In this document: in pieces, positions 1 through 6,428 of the stretch
How the letters are laid out: the number at the start of each line of letters is the position of its first letter
Numbering within the stretch: the first letter of the stretch is position 1
From: an uncultured Allobaculum sp.
Lineage (GTDB): Bacteria; Bacillota_I; Bacilli_A; Erysipelotrichales; Erysipelotrichaceae
Direction: 5' to 3'
NCBI GenBank assembly: GCA_910579655.1
Contig: CAJTVE010000023.1
Location: 1 to 39,517, forward strand
DNA: 39,517 bases
The notes under the pieces: model-generated
Databases searched by the model: none
Told to the model about the DNA's origin: nothing
The model's input: only the letters and a program-made list of their open reading frames with translations
Program-made: the position numbers and the translations under genes

Positions 1-96
1 TTTTGGAATAGTGAGTCTGAATATGAAAAATCGAAAAGAAATTGATTTGAATGAAAATATTGCTTTAGATTGTCAGTCGAAAAACCCGCAAAATTA

Positions 97-121
97 TGCC
101 AATATATGATAGTCATTGGCA
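97..121. promoter_or_regulatory. Operator-like inverted repeat upstream of the GntR regulator
   Basis: A perfect 7-bp inverted repeat, TGCCAAT (97-103) and ATTGGCA (115-121), is separated by 11 bp. A -10-like TATGAT lies at 105-110 inside it, so a bound protein would block transcription. Two direct copies of AGCCATTGGA follow at about 129-148 and share the CATTGG half-site. FadR/GntR-family regulators commonly bind such short inverted repeats and repress themselves; the assignment to this regulator is inference from position. Confidence 0.45.
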
Positions 122-188
122 CTAACACAGCCATTGGAAGCCATTGGAAAGATGAGCAGCAAAGAAGCGACATTGAAAGGAGTCTATC

Positions 189-869
189 ATGGATCAAGGA
201 AACAGGACGTATAAGCGGCTGATTGATTATGTCAAACAGGAAGTGCAGGCAGGCCGCCTGCGGCCAGGAGACAGGCTGCCCACTGAGCGGGATCTGGCTT
301 TGCGGCTTGAGATCAGCCGCAACTCAGTGCGTGAAGGGCTGCGTCTGTTAGAGAATATGGGGATTCTCTACTCCAGACAGGGCTCGGGAAATTATCTTTC
401 GAGTAACTTTGACCATACCATGGCCGAAATGCTTGCATTCATGTATTTCATTAAGGGCATGAATGATCGCTCGGTGACAGAATTTCGCTGGGCCATTGAA
501 AGAGCTGCTCTGCCGCTGGCCATCGAACGCATCGATGCCGACGAAAAATCAGAACTTGAAGAGATGATCATTGGCCTGGAAAAAGCGCCAACAGAACAGA
601 AGCAGATTTTCTATGACCGTGAACTGCATCGCATTATTGTCCGTGCCTGCCGCAATGATTTTCTGATTGCCAGTTATGAAGCTCTGACGGATTTGATGGA
701 CACCTATATTCAGACCATGCGTGCTGCAATCATTGAGCAGATGGAAAGCCGTAATGAGCTGGAAAGTGCGCATGATGATCTGGCTTATGGGGTGATCCGG
801 GGTGACTTGCCGCTGGCTTTAAGCGGACTTGAAAAGCATTATACCTACATTAACCAATATAAAAAATAA
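189..869 (+). CDS. GntR-family transcriptional regulator, FadR subfamily (FCD domain)
   Basis: A 226-residue ligand-responsive DNA-binding regulator. Residues about 7-72 form the GntR winged helix: the motif GDRLPTERDLALRLEISRNS followed by VREGLRLLENMGIL and the wing RQGSGNYL is diagnostic. Residues about 90-220 are an all-helical FCD effector domain, with acid/His positions (E96 region, YDRELH, and a late H in the LEKHY segment) of the type that bind a metal and a carboxylate ligand. The length fits the family (220-250 aa). The start is supported by AAAGGAG 6-7 nt upstream. It stands alone, followed by a terminator, so the neighbours do not reveal its ligand; FCD regulators usually sense small organic acids such as uronates, lactate or fatty-acyl groups. 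An operator-like inverted repeat in its promoter region suggests autoregulation. Confidence 0.93.
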   Translation: MDQGNRTYKRLIDYVKQEVQAGRLRPGDRLPTERDLALRLEISRNSVREGLRLLENMGILYSRQGSGNYLSSNFDHTMAEMLAFMYFIKGMNDRSVTEFRWAIERAALPLAIERIDADEKSELEEMIIGLEKAPTEQKQIFYDRELHRIIVRACRNDFLIASYEALTDLMDTYIQTMRAAIIEQMESRNELESAHDDLAYGVIRGDLPLALSGLEKHYTYINQYKK

Positions 870-950
870 TTCGATATTCAATGTACACATTCCTGAACTG
901 CTGAGAATTGCTGACGATATTTCTGGTCAGTCTAATCTTGGCATGTATGG

Positions 951-981
951 CCGACCTGTTTTTGCAGGCCGGATTTTTTTT
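951..981 (+). terminator. Rho-independent terminator after the GntR gene
   Basis: The stem CCGACCTG / CAGGCCGG (one A-C mismatch) has a six-base loop and is followed by a run of T. It closes the GntR transcript and separates it from the comG genes, so comGC must have its own promoter in the next 100 bp. I see a good SD there but no convincing -35/-10 pair or competence sigma-type box. Confidence 0.8.
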
Positions 982-1078
982 ATGGCCTGAATCATTTCTG
1001 GTTTTCTAAATTCATAAATTTCATCCACTTGCCGAAACGCATTCTGGATTTTGCGTATATCAGGGTGGAGGTGTTGAT

Positions 1079-1402
1079 ATGAGTTATGACATCAGACACA
1101 GAAAACAAGAGAAAAAGAATGGCTTCACCATCCTCGAGATGATGATTGTGATGCTTGTGGTGGCTTTGCTGCTGCTGATCACGCTGCCAAACATCCAGCA
1201 AAAAGAGAAGATCATCCGCGCCAAAGGCTGCGGAGCTCTTCTCGAGATCGTCAATTCGCAGATTCTGCTCTACGAAATTGATGAGGAGAAGACACCCACC
1301 CAGATTTCTGAACTGATCTCGAAAGGGTATCTCAAAGAAGGACAGGACAAGTGCCCGGATGGAAGCACAGTCCGGATTCAGGATGGTCAGGCCACCCATT
1401 AG
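1079..1402 (+). CDS. comGC: ComGC major competence pseudopilin
   Basis: A 107-residue type IV-pilin-like protein, the expected major subunit of the competence pilus that captures DNA. The N-terminus is a basic 15-residue leader ending KNG, followed by the class III prepilin peptidase site G|FTILEMMIVM with the conserved Glu at +5 and a hydrophobic helix to about residue 40. The C-terminal part, with two Cys (in KGCGALL and DKCPDG), matches the ComGC pattern and length (about 100 aa). The start has GGAGGTG 6 nt upstream. It is the first gene of a run comGC-D-E-F-G. The usual upstream comGA ATPase and comGB membrane platform genes are absent here; a GntR gene and its terminator lie there instead. 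Maturation would need ComC, which is not in the window. Confidence 0.93.
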   Translation: MSYDIRHRKQEKKNGFTILEMMIVMLVVALLLLITLPNIQQKEKIIRAKGCGALLEIVNSQILLYEIDEEKTPTQISELISKGYLKEGQDKCPDGSTVRIQDGQATH

Positions 1403-1790
1403 GCCGCAAAGAAGGAACGGCTTTACAATGCTGGAAATGTTGGTGGTGATGCTGATTGTGGTCATTCTGACCGGTTTTATGAAAGCTTCCAGACCAGGAA
1501 TAAGCCTGGGTTTATTTGCCCGCAATCTGCTGAACACCATCCAGATTGAACAGTTCCAGGCACTGGCCAATCGCGAAAGCCGAACCGTGGCAATCGATGC
1601 CCGAGCAGTGGATACCCCGACCAGCTACCAGAAATATCCATCAACAATCAGCTGCACCCAGCAGGTCGTCACTTTTAATGCCAATGGCAACATCACCAAA
1701 GGCGGAAGTGTGACCTGCCGCCAATATGATCAGAGTATCCGCCTTGTCTTTCAGATTGGAAGCGGAAGAGGAAGAATTGAATACCATTGA
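1359..1790 (+). CDS. comGD: ComGD-like minor competence pseudopilin
   Basis: A 143-residue minor pseudopilin of the competence pilus. A basic leader ends RRNG, followed by the prepilin site G|FTMLEMLVVMLIVVILTGF, with Glu at +5 and a hydrophobic helix. The rest is a small beta-rich globular domain ending in GSGRGRIEYH, reminiscent of the glycine-rich ends of ComGD. It overlaps the end of comGC, typical of coupled translation in this operon. ATG 1359 gives a 21-residue leader; ATG 1383 gives 13 residues and a shorter overlap, and neither has a clear SD, so the start is uncertain. An IscB-type element begins immediately after the stop codon. Confidence 0.85.
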   Translation: MEAQSGFRMVRPPIRPQRRNGFTMLEMLVVMLIVVILTGFMKASRPGISLGLFARNLLNTIQIEQFQALANRESRTVAIDARAVDTPTSYQKYPSTISCTQQVVTFNANGNITKGGSVTCRQYDQSIRLVFQIGSGRGRIEYH

Positions 1791-1794
1791 CCCC

Positions 1795-2076
1795 ATGGCA
1801 AGCCACGGAGGTTGAAAGATCCCTATTGTTTGACAGGACAACTTCGGCTGTCGTCTGTGGGTAGCCTTGGTGAATCTAGTCTTTGGATCATACGAACTTT
1901 GTTGTTTATGCCATCACACCTTTAAGATATCGTTCTAGTCTTAAGCTCTGTGGTTCTGCTTTCAAAACCTGTTCGGGGTAATGGGTGGTGAGTTGAGCGT
2001 AAAAGCATTGACAACATTGGCGAAGGATACCTTACAGCCTTCGGGCTGGTTTATTTACCGAAAGGAGGTGTCTGTC
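1795..2076 (+). ncRNA. Probable omega RNA (HEARO RNA) of the IscB element
   Basis: This non-coding stretch directly precedes the iscB start, where HEARO/omega RNAs are encoded. Visible local structure includes GCCttcGGGC-type pairing (CAGCCttcgGGCTG at about 2036-2048) and a CTGTTCGGGG segment near 1968-1977. The last part runs into the SD AAAGGAGGTG (2061-2070). In IscB systems the guide lies at the 5' end of this RNA and comes from sequence flanking the left end, which here would be the 3' end of comGD. Boundaries are approximate, and membership in the RNA family rests on position and the linked IscB fragment rather than on a model search. Confidence 0.55.
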
Positions 2077-2217
2077 ATGTCGGAAGCTTTGACCTATGTT
2101 CTGGACGTGGATGGCAATCCATTGATGCCGACCAGACACTGCAAAAAGGTTTGCAGACTCTTAAAAGCAAAGAAGGCTGAAGTCGTAAAGAGAACTCCTT
2201 TTACCATTCAGCTTTAG
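2077..2217 (+). pseudogene. iscB: IscB N-terminal fragment (PLMP/RRXRR domain only)
   Basis: The 46-residue product starts MSEALTYVLDVDGNPLMPTR and ends VVKRTPFTIQL. This is the PLMP domain that opens IscB RNA-guided nucleases (compare YVI..GKPLMPT..RHG..R.LL..GKA.VV...PFTIQL, recalled from the family). Full IscB proteins have about 400-500 residues with a split RuvC and an HNH domain. Here a TAG stop follows right after the PLMP domain and no GIDPG RuvC-I motif is found downstream, so nuclease activity is excluded. ATG 2077 has a perfect AAAGGAGGTG SD. The frame is open from 1981, but the upstream part belongs to the RNA region. The fragment may still be translated. Confidence 0.8.
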
Positions 2218-2301
2218 AAGAAATTAAACCGACTTGAGTCATCGAATGGATGGCTTATTGATAAGCAAAATAAACAATATTGTAAATATCGAACAGGAGG
2301 T

Positions 2302-2350
2302 GCAGGCGGAAATTCCTCCCACGCAAGTTATGGGGGTTCCTTGCCGCATT
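2302..2350 (+). repeat. Right-end-like hairpin of the IscB element
   Basis: GCGG (2306-2309) can pair with CCGC (2344-2347). Inside lies a six-base-pair stem between CTCCCA (2316-2321) and TGGGGG (2331-2336; one G-T pair). Subterminal imperfect hairpins of this kind mark the ends of IS200/IS605-group elements, which move IscB and TnpB genes. It ends a few bases before the ATGA at 2353. Assignment as the right end is inference from form and position. Confidence 0.5.
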
Positions 2351-2352
2351 AG

Positions 2353-3183
2353 ATGACTAAACAACCAATGACTCTGCACGAAAAAGAGTGCAGACGCAGA
2401 TCTTACAGAAAGTCTCAACCAACTCAAAATCAGGGAAAACAGGCCCCAAAATCACAGGCAGGCAAGAAAGGATTGGAAAAGCACATGTGGATTCCCTGTG
2501 ACCTGCCCCCATGTAAAATGATTTCCAACCGCAAACGCCAGCTCAGTCTGTACCAGTATCAGGCGAAGAAGTGGGAAAGTCCCGCAAAAAAAGAAATGAA
2601 AGATCTATGGGATGAAATCAATGACATGGAAGTCAGAAAAAAATCCGGAAACACACACAAAGTTTCCCGACAGAAAAGGCAAGGCGGCCGCAATAACCGT
2701 TTCGATGCAAACGGAAACCGAAAGAGCTGGAAGCACAAAAGCCAATACAAAGAGGGCTGGAATCAAGACAACTGGAACCAGGATGACCAGAAGAAGGCTG
2801 ACTGGAACAGGGAGGGTCGAAATCAGGAAGACAGATTCAAGGACATTCCAGACCAGAACGGTTGGAAGAAAGACGGTTCAAACAGAGAAAACCAATCCCG
2901 ATATTCAACAAATCGTAAATCCCAGTCTACCATTCAAAGACCCAGAAGACAGACCAATCAGAGATCATTCCATCCAAACTCACGGACTTTTACGGTGCGT
3001 ATGCCCCACAGCCAACAATCGCAACAGCAGGCCAATGGATTTCTGTTAACGGAAGCCCTGCTGGCGTTGGTTGTGTGCATGATCACTGGGTTTCTGTTAT
3101 TGAGTTCAGTGAGTGCTCTTGCCAAAAGTCAGACACTGGAAGTCACTCAGGATATGGCTCAAATTCAGGAGAATGCCAGATAA
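2353..3183 (+). CDS. ComGE-like pseudopilin with a giant N-terminal extension
   Basis: The last 49 residues carry a clear prepilin signal, NG|FLLTEALLALVVCMITGF, with Glu at +5 and a hydrophobic helix. With the gene order after comGD, this marks a ComGE-type minor pseudopilin. What is odd is the leader: about 229 residues precede the cleavage site. It is very basic and rich in Asn, Gln, Lys, Arg and Trp, with imperfect WNQD/WNRE-like repeats at about residues 135-180, and no predicted signal or membrane segment. The mature part has only 47 residues, shorter than usual. An alternative start at ATG 3001 (MPHSQQSQQQANGF) would give a normal 12-residue leader, but it lacks an SD, and the frame is open without a break from 2353. 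ATG 2353 lies exactly at the edge of the IscB element, so its original SD may have been displaced. Gene identity is good; the start is uncertain. Confidence 0.6.
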   Translation: MTKQPMTLHEKECRRRSYRKSQPTQNQGKQAPKSQAGKKGLEKHMWIPCDLPPCKMISNRKRQLSLYQYQAKKWESPAKKEMKDLWDEINDMEVRKKSGNTHKVSRQKRQGGRNNRFDANGNRKSWKHKSQYKEGWNQDNWNQDDQKKADWNREGRNQEDRFKDIPDQNGWKKDGSNRENQSRYSTNRKSQSTIQRPRRQTNQRSFHPNSRTFTVRMPHSQQSQQQANGFLLTEALLALVVCMITGFLLLSSVSALAKSQTLEVTQDMAQIQENAR

Positions 3184-3628
3184 GCTGGGTTTTGGGCAAA
3201 TGAATCTCAACAGGAATGGGCTGGGAAAACGGAAGATAAAAAAGGCTCCAGCCAATGGTTTTACGATGATTGAAGCGCTGATGGCTTTGTTGATTGCTTC
3301 AATTTTTGCTTCCATTTTGTTTGTTCAGGTCCGCACCGCTCATCAGGCACTGCATCTTCCATTGGATGATCAGGAACAGTTTGCCATCTTGCAGATCCGG
3401 GAAATGGTGTCTCTTTCCAAGACTGCTCAGGTCCAAAACGATCAGCTGATTCTGGAAGAGCACGAAAGACAAGAGACGCTCCAACTGGACAAAAACCGGC
3501 TGGTCAAAAAGCCAGGATATGAAATTTTGATGGAGCACATCGATGAGATTGAATTCTTCACCCAGAATGGAAAGCTGTATTTACGCTATTCGAAACAAGG
3601 TCATGTCAAAGAATTCCAGATTGGATAA
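3173..3628 (+). CDS. comGF: ComGF-like minor competence pseudopilin
   Basis: A 151-residue minor pseudopilin from the chosen start. A basic leader of about 29 residues ends KAPANG, then the prepilin site G|FTMIEALMALLIASIFASI. The globular part has the ComGF-like order of a buried helix followed by strands: LQIREMVSLSKTAQ, QLILEEH, RLVKKPGYEILMEHIDEIEFF, and a final GKLYLRYSKQG hairpin. ATG 3173 overlaps the previous stop by 11 bp, fitting translational coupling. The longer frame from 3113 would give a leader of about 49 residues. The order comGC-D-E-F-G matches the Bacillota operon. Confidence 0.82.
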   Translation: MPDKLGFGQMNLNRNGLGKRKIKKAPANGFTMIEALMALLIASIFASILFVQVRTAHQALHLPLDDQEQFAILQIREMVSLSKTAQVQNDQLILEEHERQETLQLDKNRLVKKPGYEILMEHIDEIEFFTQNGKLYLRYSKQGHVKEFQIG

Positions 3629-4070
3629 AACCAGAACAAATTTGCTCAAATCGGGCAGGAAAAAAGGAGCGGACAGACAAAAACATTCAGAATCTTTGAA
3701 CGGATTTGTCCTTGAACCGGCCTTGATTCTGTTTCTGTTCACGTTGCTTTTCAGCTCATGGACAGCCCTGACGATTCAATCCAAAGCCTGTCTTCTGCAG
3801 GCAAACCGGCGCAGTGAGCTGGATCTGGCCATTCTGGAACGCGCCAAAACAATTGCCGGGGATCTTTCCTGGCAAAGACGATGCGCTTTGGACCTGGATT
3901 CGACCAGCCGCAATGAAATGATACTGGATCACCCTGTCTTTTTTCGCGACCAGACGACGTTTCTGGAATGTTCCTATATCGAAAACGGAAGAAAGTTTAT
4001 CATTGACGTCTATTATGACGAAACCGGAATAATCAAAATTGAATATCAGGGCCGATCGAAAACGAGCTGA
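3603..4070 (+). CDS. comGG: ComGG-like minor competence pseudopilin
   Basis: A 155-residue last gene of the comG run. A basic 34-residue leader ends ESLNG, followed by a diverged prepilin-like site G|FVLEPALILFLFTLLF with Glu at +4/+5 and a hydrophobic helix. The globular part contains RRSELDLAILERAKTIAGDLSW and ends in strands around IIDVYYDETGIIKIEY. ComGG proteins are the most variable of the set and are recognised mainly by position and this N-terminus. ATG 3603 overlaps comGF by 26 bp; the upstream AAGG is close to the start. A terminator follows 60 bp downstream. Confidence 0.78.
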   Translation: MSKNSRLDKTRTNLLKSGRKKGADRQKHSESLNGFVLEPALILFLFTLLFSSWTALTIQSKACLLQANRRSELDLAILERAKTIAGDLSWQRRCALDLDSTSRNEMILDHPVFFRDQTTFLECSYIENGRKFIIDVYYDETGIIKIEYQGRSKTS

Positions 4071-4128
4071 GTTGGTCAGCCTGATCGAAACAGGAAAAAC
4101 AATCAATGGCCAAAGGCATGCATTAGAA

Positions 4129-4163
4129 AAACGCCAGACTCACATCAGCGGAGTCTGGCGTTG
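4129..4163. terminator. Bidirectional terminator between comG operon and GNAT gene
   Basis: A perfect stem ACGCCAGACT (4131-4140) / AGTCTGGCGT (4152-4161) has an 11-base loop, with A-rich sequence before and TTGATTTA after. It lies between convergent genes and can end comGG on the plus strand and the GNAT transcript on the minus strand. Confidence 0.85.
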
Positions 4164-4183
4164 ATTTATAAAGGGAATTGGAA

Positions 4184-4756
4184 TTATTTTGCGGATTCGT
4201 CCAGCTTCAGCCCCATCGTATAGCCAGAATGTTCTTCTTCCAGAACTTCAAAGCCATGTTTTTTGTAGAAGTGAATGGCCTGTGGTCTTGTTTTGGAAAC
4301 CCCGAGCAGTACGCCGGGAATATTTCTTGCTTTTAATTCTTCGATGAGCTGCTTCATCAGCTTACTGCCAAGATGCATGTTCTGCGCAGAGGGAAGCAGG
4401 TCAATATGAAGATGGGCAGGGTACTGATCTTTGAAGGTCTGCAGAAAAGACTGAGAGTTCATAAACCGCTCAAAACTGCCTGGGACAATGGCATCCATTT
4501 CTTCCTGATAAGCCTCGCTCATCAATTTGAAGAAACGGTCGGCATCGCTTTCGCAAAGCAGATACCCAAGTGGTTTATCGTTTTCATCACAGGCAACAAA
4601 GCTTGTTTCAAAGGCAAAGCGTGGATAGTAGTCCACATATTTCAGATAGGCAAGCTGCCATTGTTGTGGTGTTTTATTGGGATTGGACGAAGTCGCCTGA
4701 TGAATCTGATGCAGAGCATCCAGATCATCCGTTCTGACATTTCGAAGAGTGATCAT
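4184..4756 (-). CDS. GNAT-family N-acetyltransferase
   Basis: A 190-residue cytoplasmic acetyltransferase that would use acetyl-CoA; the acceptor is unknown. The fold order is visible: beta1 MITLRNVRTDDLDALHQIHQ, a central strand GYLLCESD, the acetyl-CoA strand-loop HLHIDLLPSAQNMHLGSKLM with the QxxGxGxx-like pocket relaxed to QNMHLGSKL, and a C-terminal motif RPQAIHFYKKHGFEVLE. The HLHIDLLP segment resembles the GNAT branch fused to bacterial O-GlcNAcase-like proteins. It starts 24 bp after the amidase gene on the same strand, so the two probably share a transcript. The SD is only AAGG. The Asn/Lys-rich N-terminal region gives no further clue. Confidence 0.85.
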   Translation of the reverse strand: MITLRNVRTDDLDALHQIHQATSSNPNKTPQQWQLAYLKYVDYYPRFAFETSFVACDENDKPLGYLLCESDADRFFKLMSEAYQEEMDAIVPGSFERFMNSQSFLQTFKDQYPAHLHIDLLPSAQNMHLGSKLMKQLIEELKARNIPGVLLGVSKTRPQAIHFYKKHGFEVLEEEHSGYTMGLKLDESAK

Positions 4757-4780
4757 AGGGTCGCCTTATTTTTTTGTTTC

Positions 4781-5887
4781 TTATTGTCTTTGAGAAAGAA
4801 TCATTTCTGAATAAGCAGCTGCCAGCTGCTGCATCAGTGTGGTACGCTGCTGATCATCTGTCAGTTTTGCCCGATCCGTTTCATTGGTCATATAGCCCAT
4901 TTCCACAAGCATGGAGGGAACTGGAGAAAGAGTGACCACATGCAGCGGGTACTGATCGACGGTCGTAACCTGTTTGGATTCGCTCCAGCCAATCGCGTCG
5001 AAGGCACTGAAAACCTGCTGGGCTAAGGTGCTGGAAAAGTCATCATTTGGTTTGATAAACAGATCAACGCCGGAAAAGCTTGGATTTCCAGAGTTACAGT
5101 GAAGCGAGAGGTAGTAGTTGGCCCCGGTCTGGTTGATTTTATCCATGCGAGTGTTCAGCTCGTTGATGTCACTGTAGGTATTCATATCGGTATAGGTCGA
5201 TGTATCGCTGTCCCGGGTCAGTTCTACGCGGATGGATGGGTTGATCATCGCCATCGCTTCCTTGAATTCCTGGGCAGCTTTTAGAGTGATTTCTTTTTCG
5301 GTCCAGATGACGTTGCCATTTTCATCGGTAACGGTCATGCCGGGATCGATTCCACCATGGCCTGCATCCACGAGAATGGTTGCGATGGTTTCGACCTGTG
5401 GATCGATATTTAAAGAAGCACTTTCCTGGGCAATGGGTTCATTGTCAGTGATTGCAGCCTCATTAATGCCGATCGTTGCTGCATCGGCCTGATTCTGATT
5501 GGCAGAATTTTCTTCACTGTGCGATTCTTCACTCTGAGATTCTTCAACCTGTGATTCTTCATTCTGGCTTTCCTGCGATGTGTTTTCAGGCTGATCATCT
5601 TCCTGAATCATCGAGGAATTGGATATTGACTCATCATCCGAAGAAACCACAGAGGAATCGGATTGTGTCTTTGATTTGTTTGCAGAGGAGGTTGTCTGGC
5701 TGTTCATATCTTCAGCTTTGGCAATCGTCTGAACTGCAGTGGAGCCAGGCTGAGTTCCAAAGGCTTTGACACCCAGGTTGGCTGTATATAAGGATAACGC
5801 TCCGGTCATGCACCAAAGAAAGATCCGGATCGGTTTTCTTAAGCGTCTTTTTTTCTTCCGTTTACGGACTGGTTTTTGATCTTGCAT
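4781..5887 (-). CDS. N-acetylmuramoyl-L-alanine amidase, membrane-anchored (Amidase_3)
   Basis: A 368-residue zinc amidase that cleaves the MurNAc-L-Ala bond of peptidoglycan outside the cell. Residues 1-20 are very basic (RKRKKKRRLRKP), followed by one membrane segment at about 21-43. A low-complexity Ser/Glu/Gln linker with SQ-EE repeats spans about 60-160. The Amidase_3 domain runs from about 168 to the end: H176 in DAGHGGIDPG, E199 (or E197) in WTEKEITL, H263 in YLSLHCNSG, and catalytic E329 in SMLVEMGYMTN. The frame extends upstream to 6022, but ATG 5887 has GGAGGG 5 nt ahead and gives the usual N-in basic anchor. No cell-wall-binding repeat is present. It is transcribed with the downstream GNAT gene. 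Confidence 0.9.
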   Translation of the reverse strand: MQDQKPVRKRKKKRRLRKPIRIFLWCMTGALSLYTANLGVKAFGTQPGSTAVQTIAKAEDMNSQTTSSANKSKTQSDSSVVSSDDESISNSSMIQEDDQPENTSQESQNEESQVEESQSEESHSEENSANQNQADAATIGINEAAITDNEPIAQESASLNIDPQVETIATILVDAGHGGIDPGMTVTDENGNVIWTEKEITLKAAQEFKEAMAMINPSIRVELTRDSDTSTYTDMNTYSDINELNTRMDKINQTGANYYLSLHCNSGNPSFSGVDLFIKPNDDFSSTLAQQVFSAFDAIGWSESKQVTTVDQYPLHVVTLSPVPSMLVEMGYMTNETDRAKLTDDQQRTTLMQQLAAAYSEMILSQRQ

Positions 5888-5964
5888 TTCGCCCTCCGTT
5901 CTTTTGGATTGGTTCGGTTTTGCCCTGAGGTAAAGGCAAAGATGCCCTGATAATCCTAACAAAG

Positions 5965-5991
5965 ATTGTACCCAGATGTGTTTTGATGCAA
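5965..5991 (-). promoter_or_regulatory. Weak candidate promoter of the amidase gene
   Basis: On the minus strand TTGCAT (5986-5991) and TACAAT (5965-5970) are separated by 15 bp, about 80 bp before the amidase start. The hexamers are good but the spacing is short, so this is tentative. Nothing better is visible in the gene-free stretch 5888-6219. Confidence 0.3.
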
Positions 5992-6219
5992 CCTGAAAGA
6001 GCCATTTCCCACAGGAAAACATGGTTCTTTTAAAAAGTTAATTGATTGTCATGCCTGCAATCCCTTTCACTTAGAAATTGCAAGAAGGGCAGGCAGAACT
6101 CTAAGCAGTCAGTTTGCACATGACAAGAAATTAGGAAAAGGTTCCTGTCTTAACAACCATAATCGATAATGAATAAAATGAAGTGCCTGTACTTTAGATC
6201 ACTTTATCGAACGTAAAAA

Positions 6220-6265
6220 GAGATTTCTGCCGCCTGGAATGGAATCAGGCACTGACAGAAATCTC
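6220..6265 (-). terminator. Long hairpin terminator downstream of the HAD gene
   Basis: GAGATTTCTG (6220-6229) pairs perfectly with CAGAAATCTC (6256-6265), and GCCTG/CAGGC pairs further inside. On the minus strand the stem is followed by CTTTTTAC. It lies 164 bp beyond the HAD stop codon. The rest of 5888-6428 shows no gene; 6275-6428 has nothing I can identify. Confidence 0.6.
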
Positions 6266-6428
6266 ATCACAGGGTCTATTCATTTACTTTGGAAACAGCG
6301 CCTATCCATTCACTGCTTTCATTGTGGCATGTGGCTGCCAAGCCATGATGTTTATCGAGATCGAACAGACCTGATAACGGAAGATGTCATGGAATATAGA
6401 TGAGGATACAGAATCAAATTTTTACTTC

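Larger units (their letters stand above)
1791..2352 (+). mobile_element. Degraded IscB/HEARO (OMEGA) element inserted between comGD and comGE
   Basis: About 560 bp between comGD and the next pseudopilin have the layout of an IscB element. First comes a long structured non-coding stretch (to 2076), then a perfect SD and the N-terminal PLMP domain of IscB (2077-2217), then a hairpin-bearing right-end-like segment (about 2300-2350). The RuvC, bridge-helix and HNH parts of iscB are missing, so this is an internal deletion derivative. The right edge abuts ATGA at 2353, which is also the start of the downstream ORF; HEARO elements are reported to sit at ATGA/GTGA sites (recalled, not checked). The exact left boundary is inferred from the comGD stop codon. 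All surrounding comG genes run in the same direction, so the element is transcribed inside the operon. Confidence 0.7.

Noticed and set aside
992..1570. 192-codon minus-strand frame
   Set aside because: Antisense to comGC and comGD, with no SD.
1981..2076. Earlier start for the IscB fragment
   Set aside because: The open frame extends upstream, but the perfect SD and the family-like start point to ATG 2077, and the upstream part belongs to the RNA region.
2612..3049. 145-codon frame overlapping comGE
   Set aside because: Thr/Arg-rich shadow of the A-rich leader region; it does not join a pseudopilin signal, whereas the other frame does.
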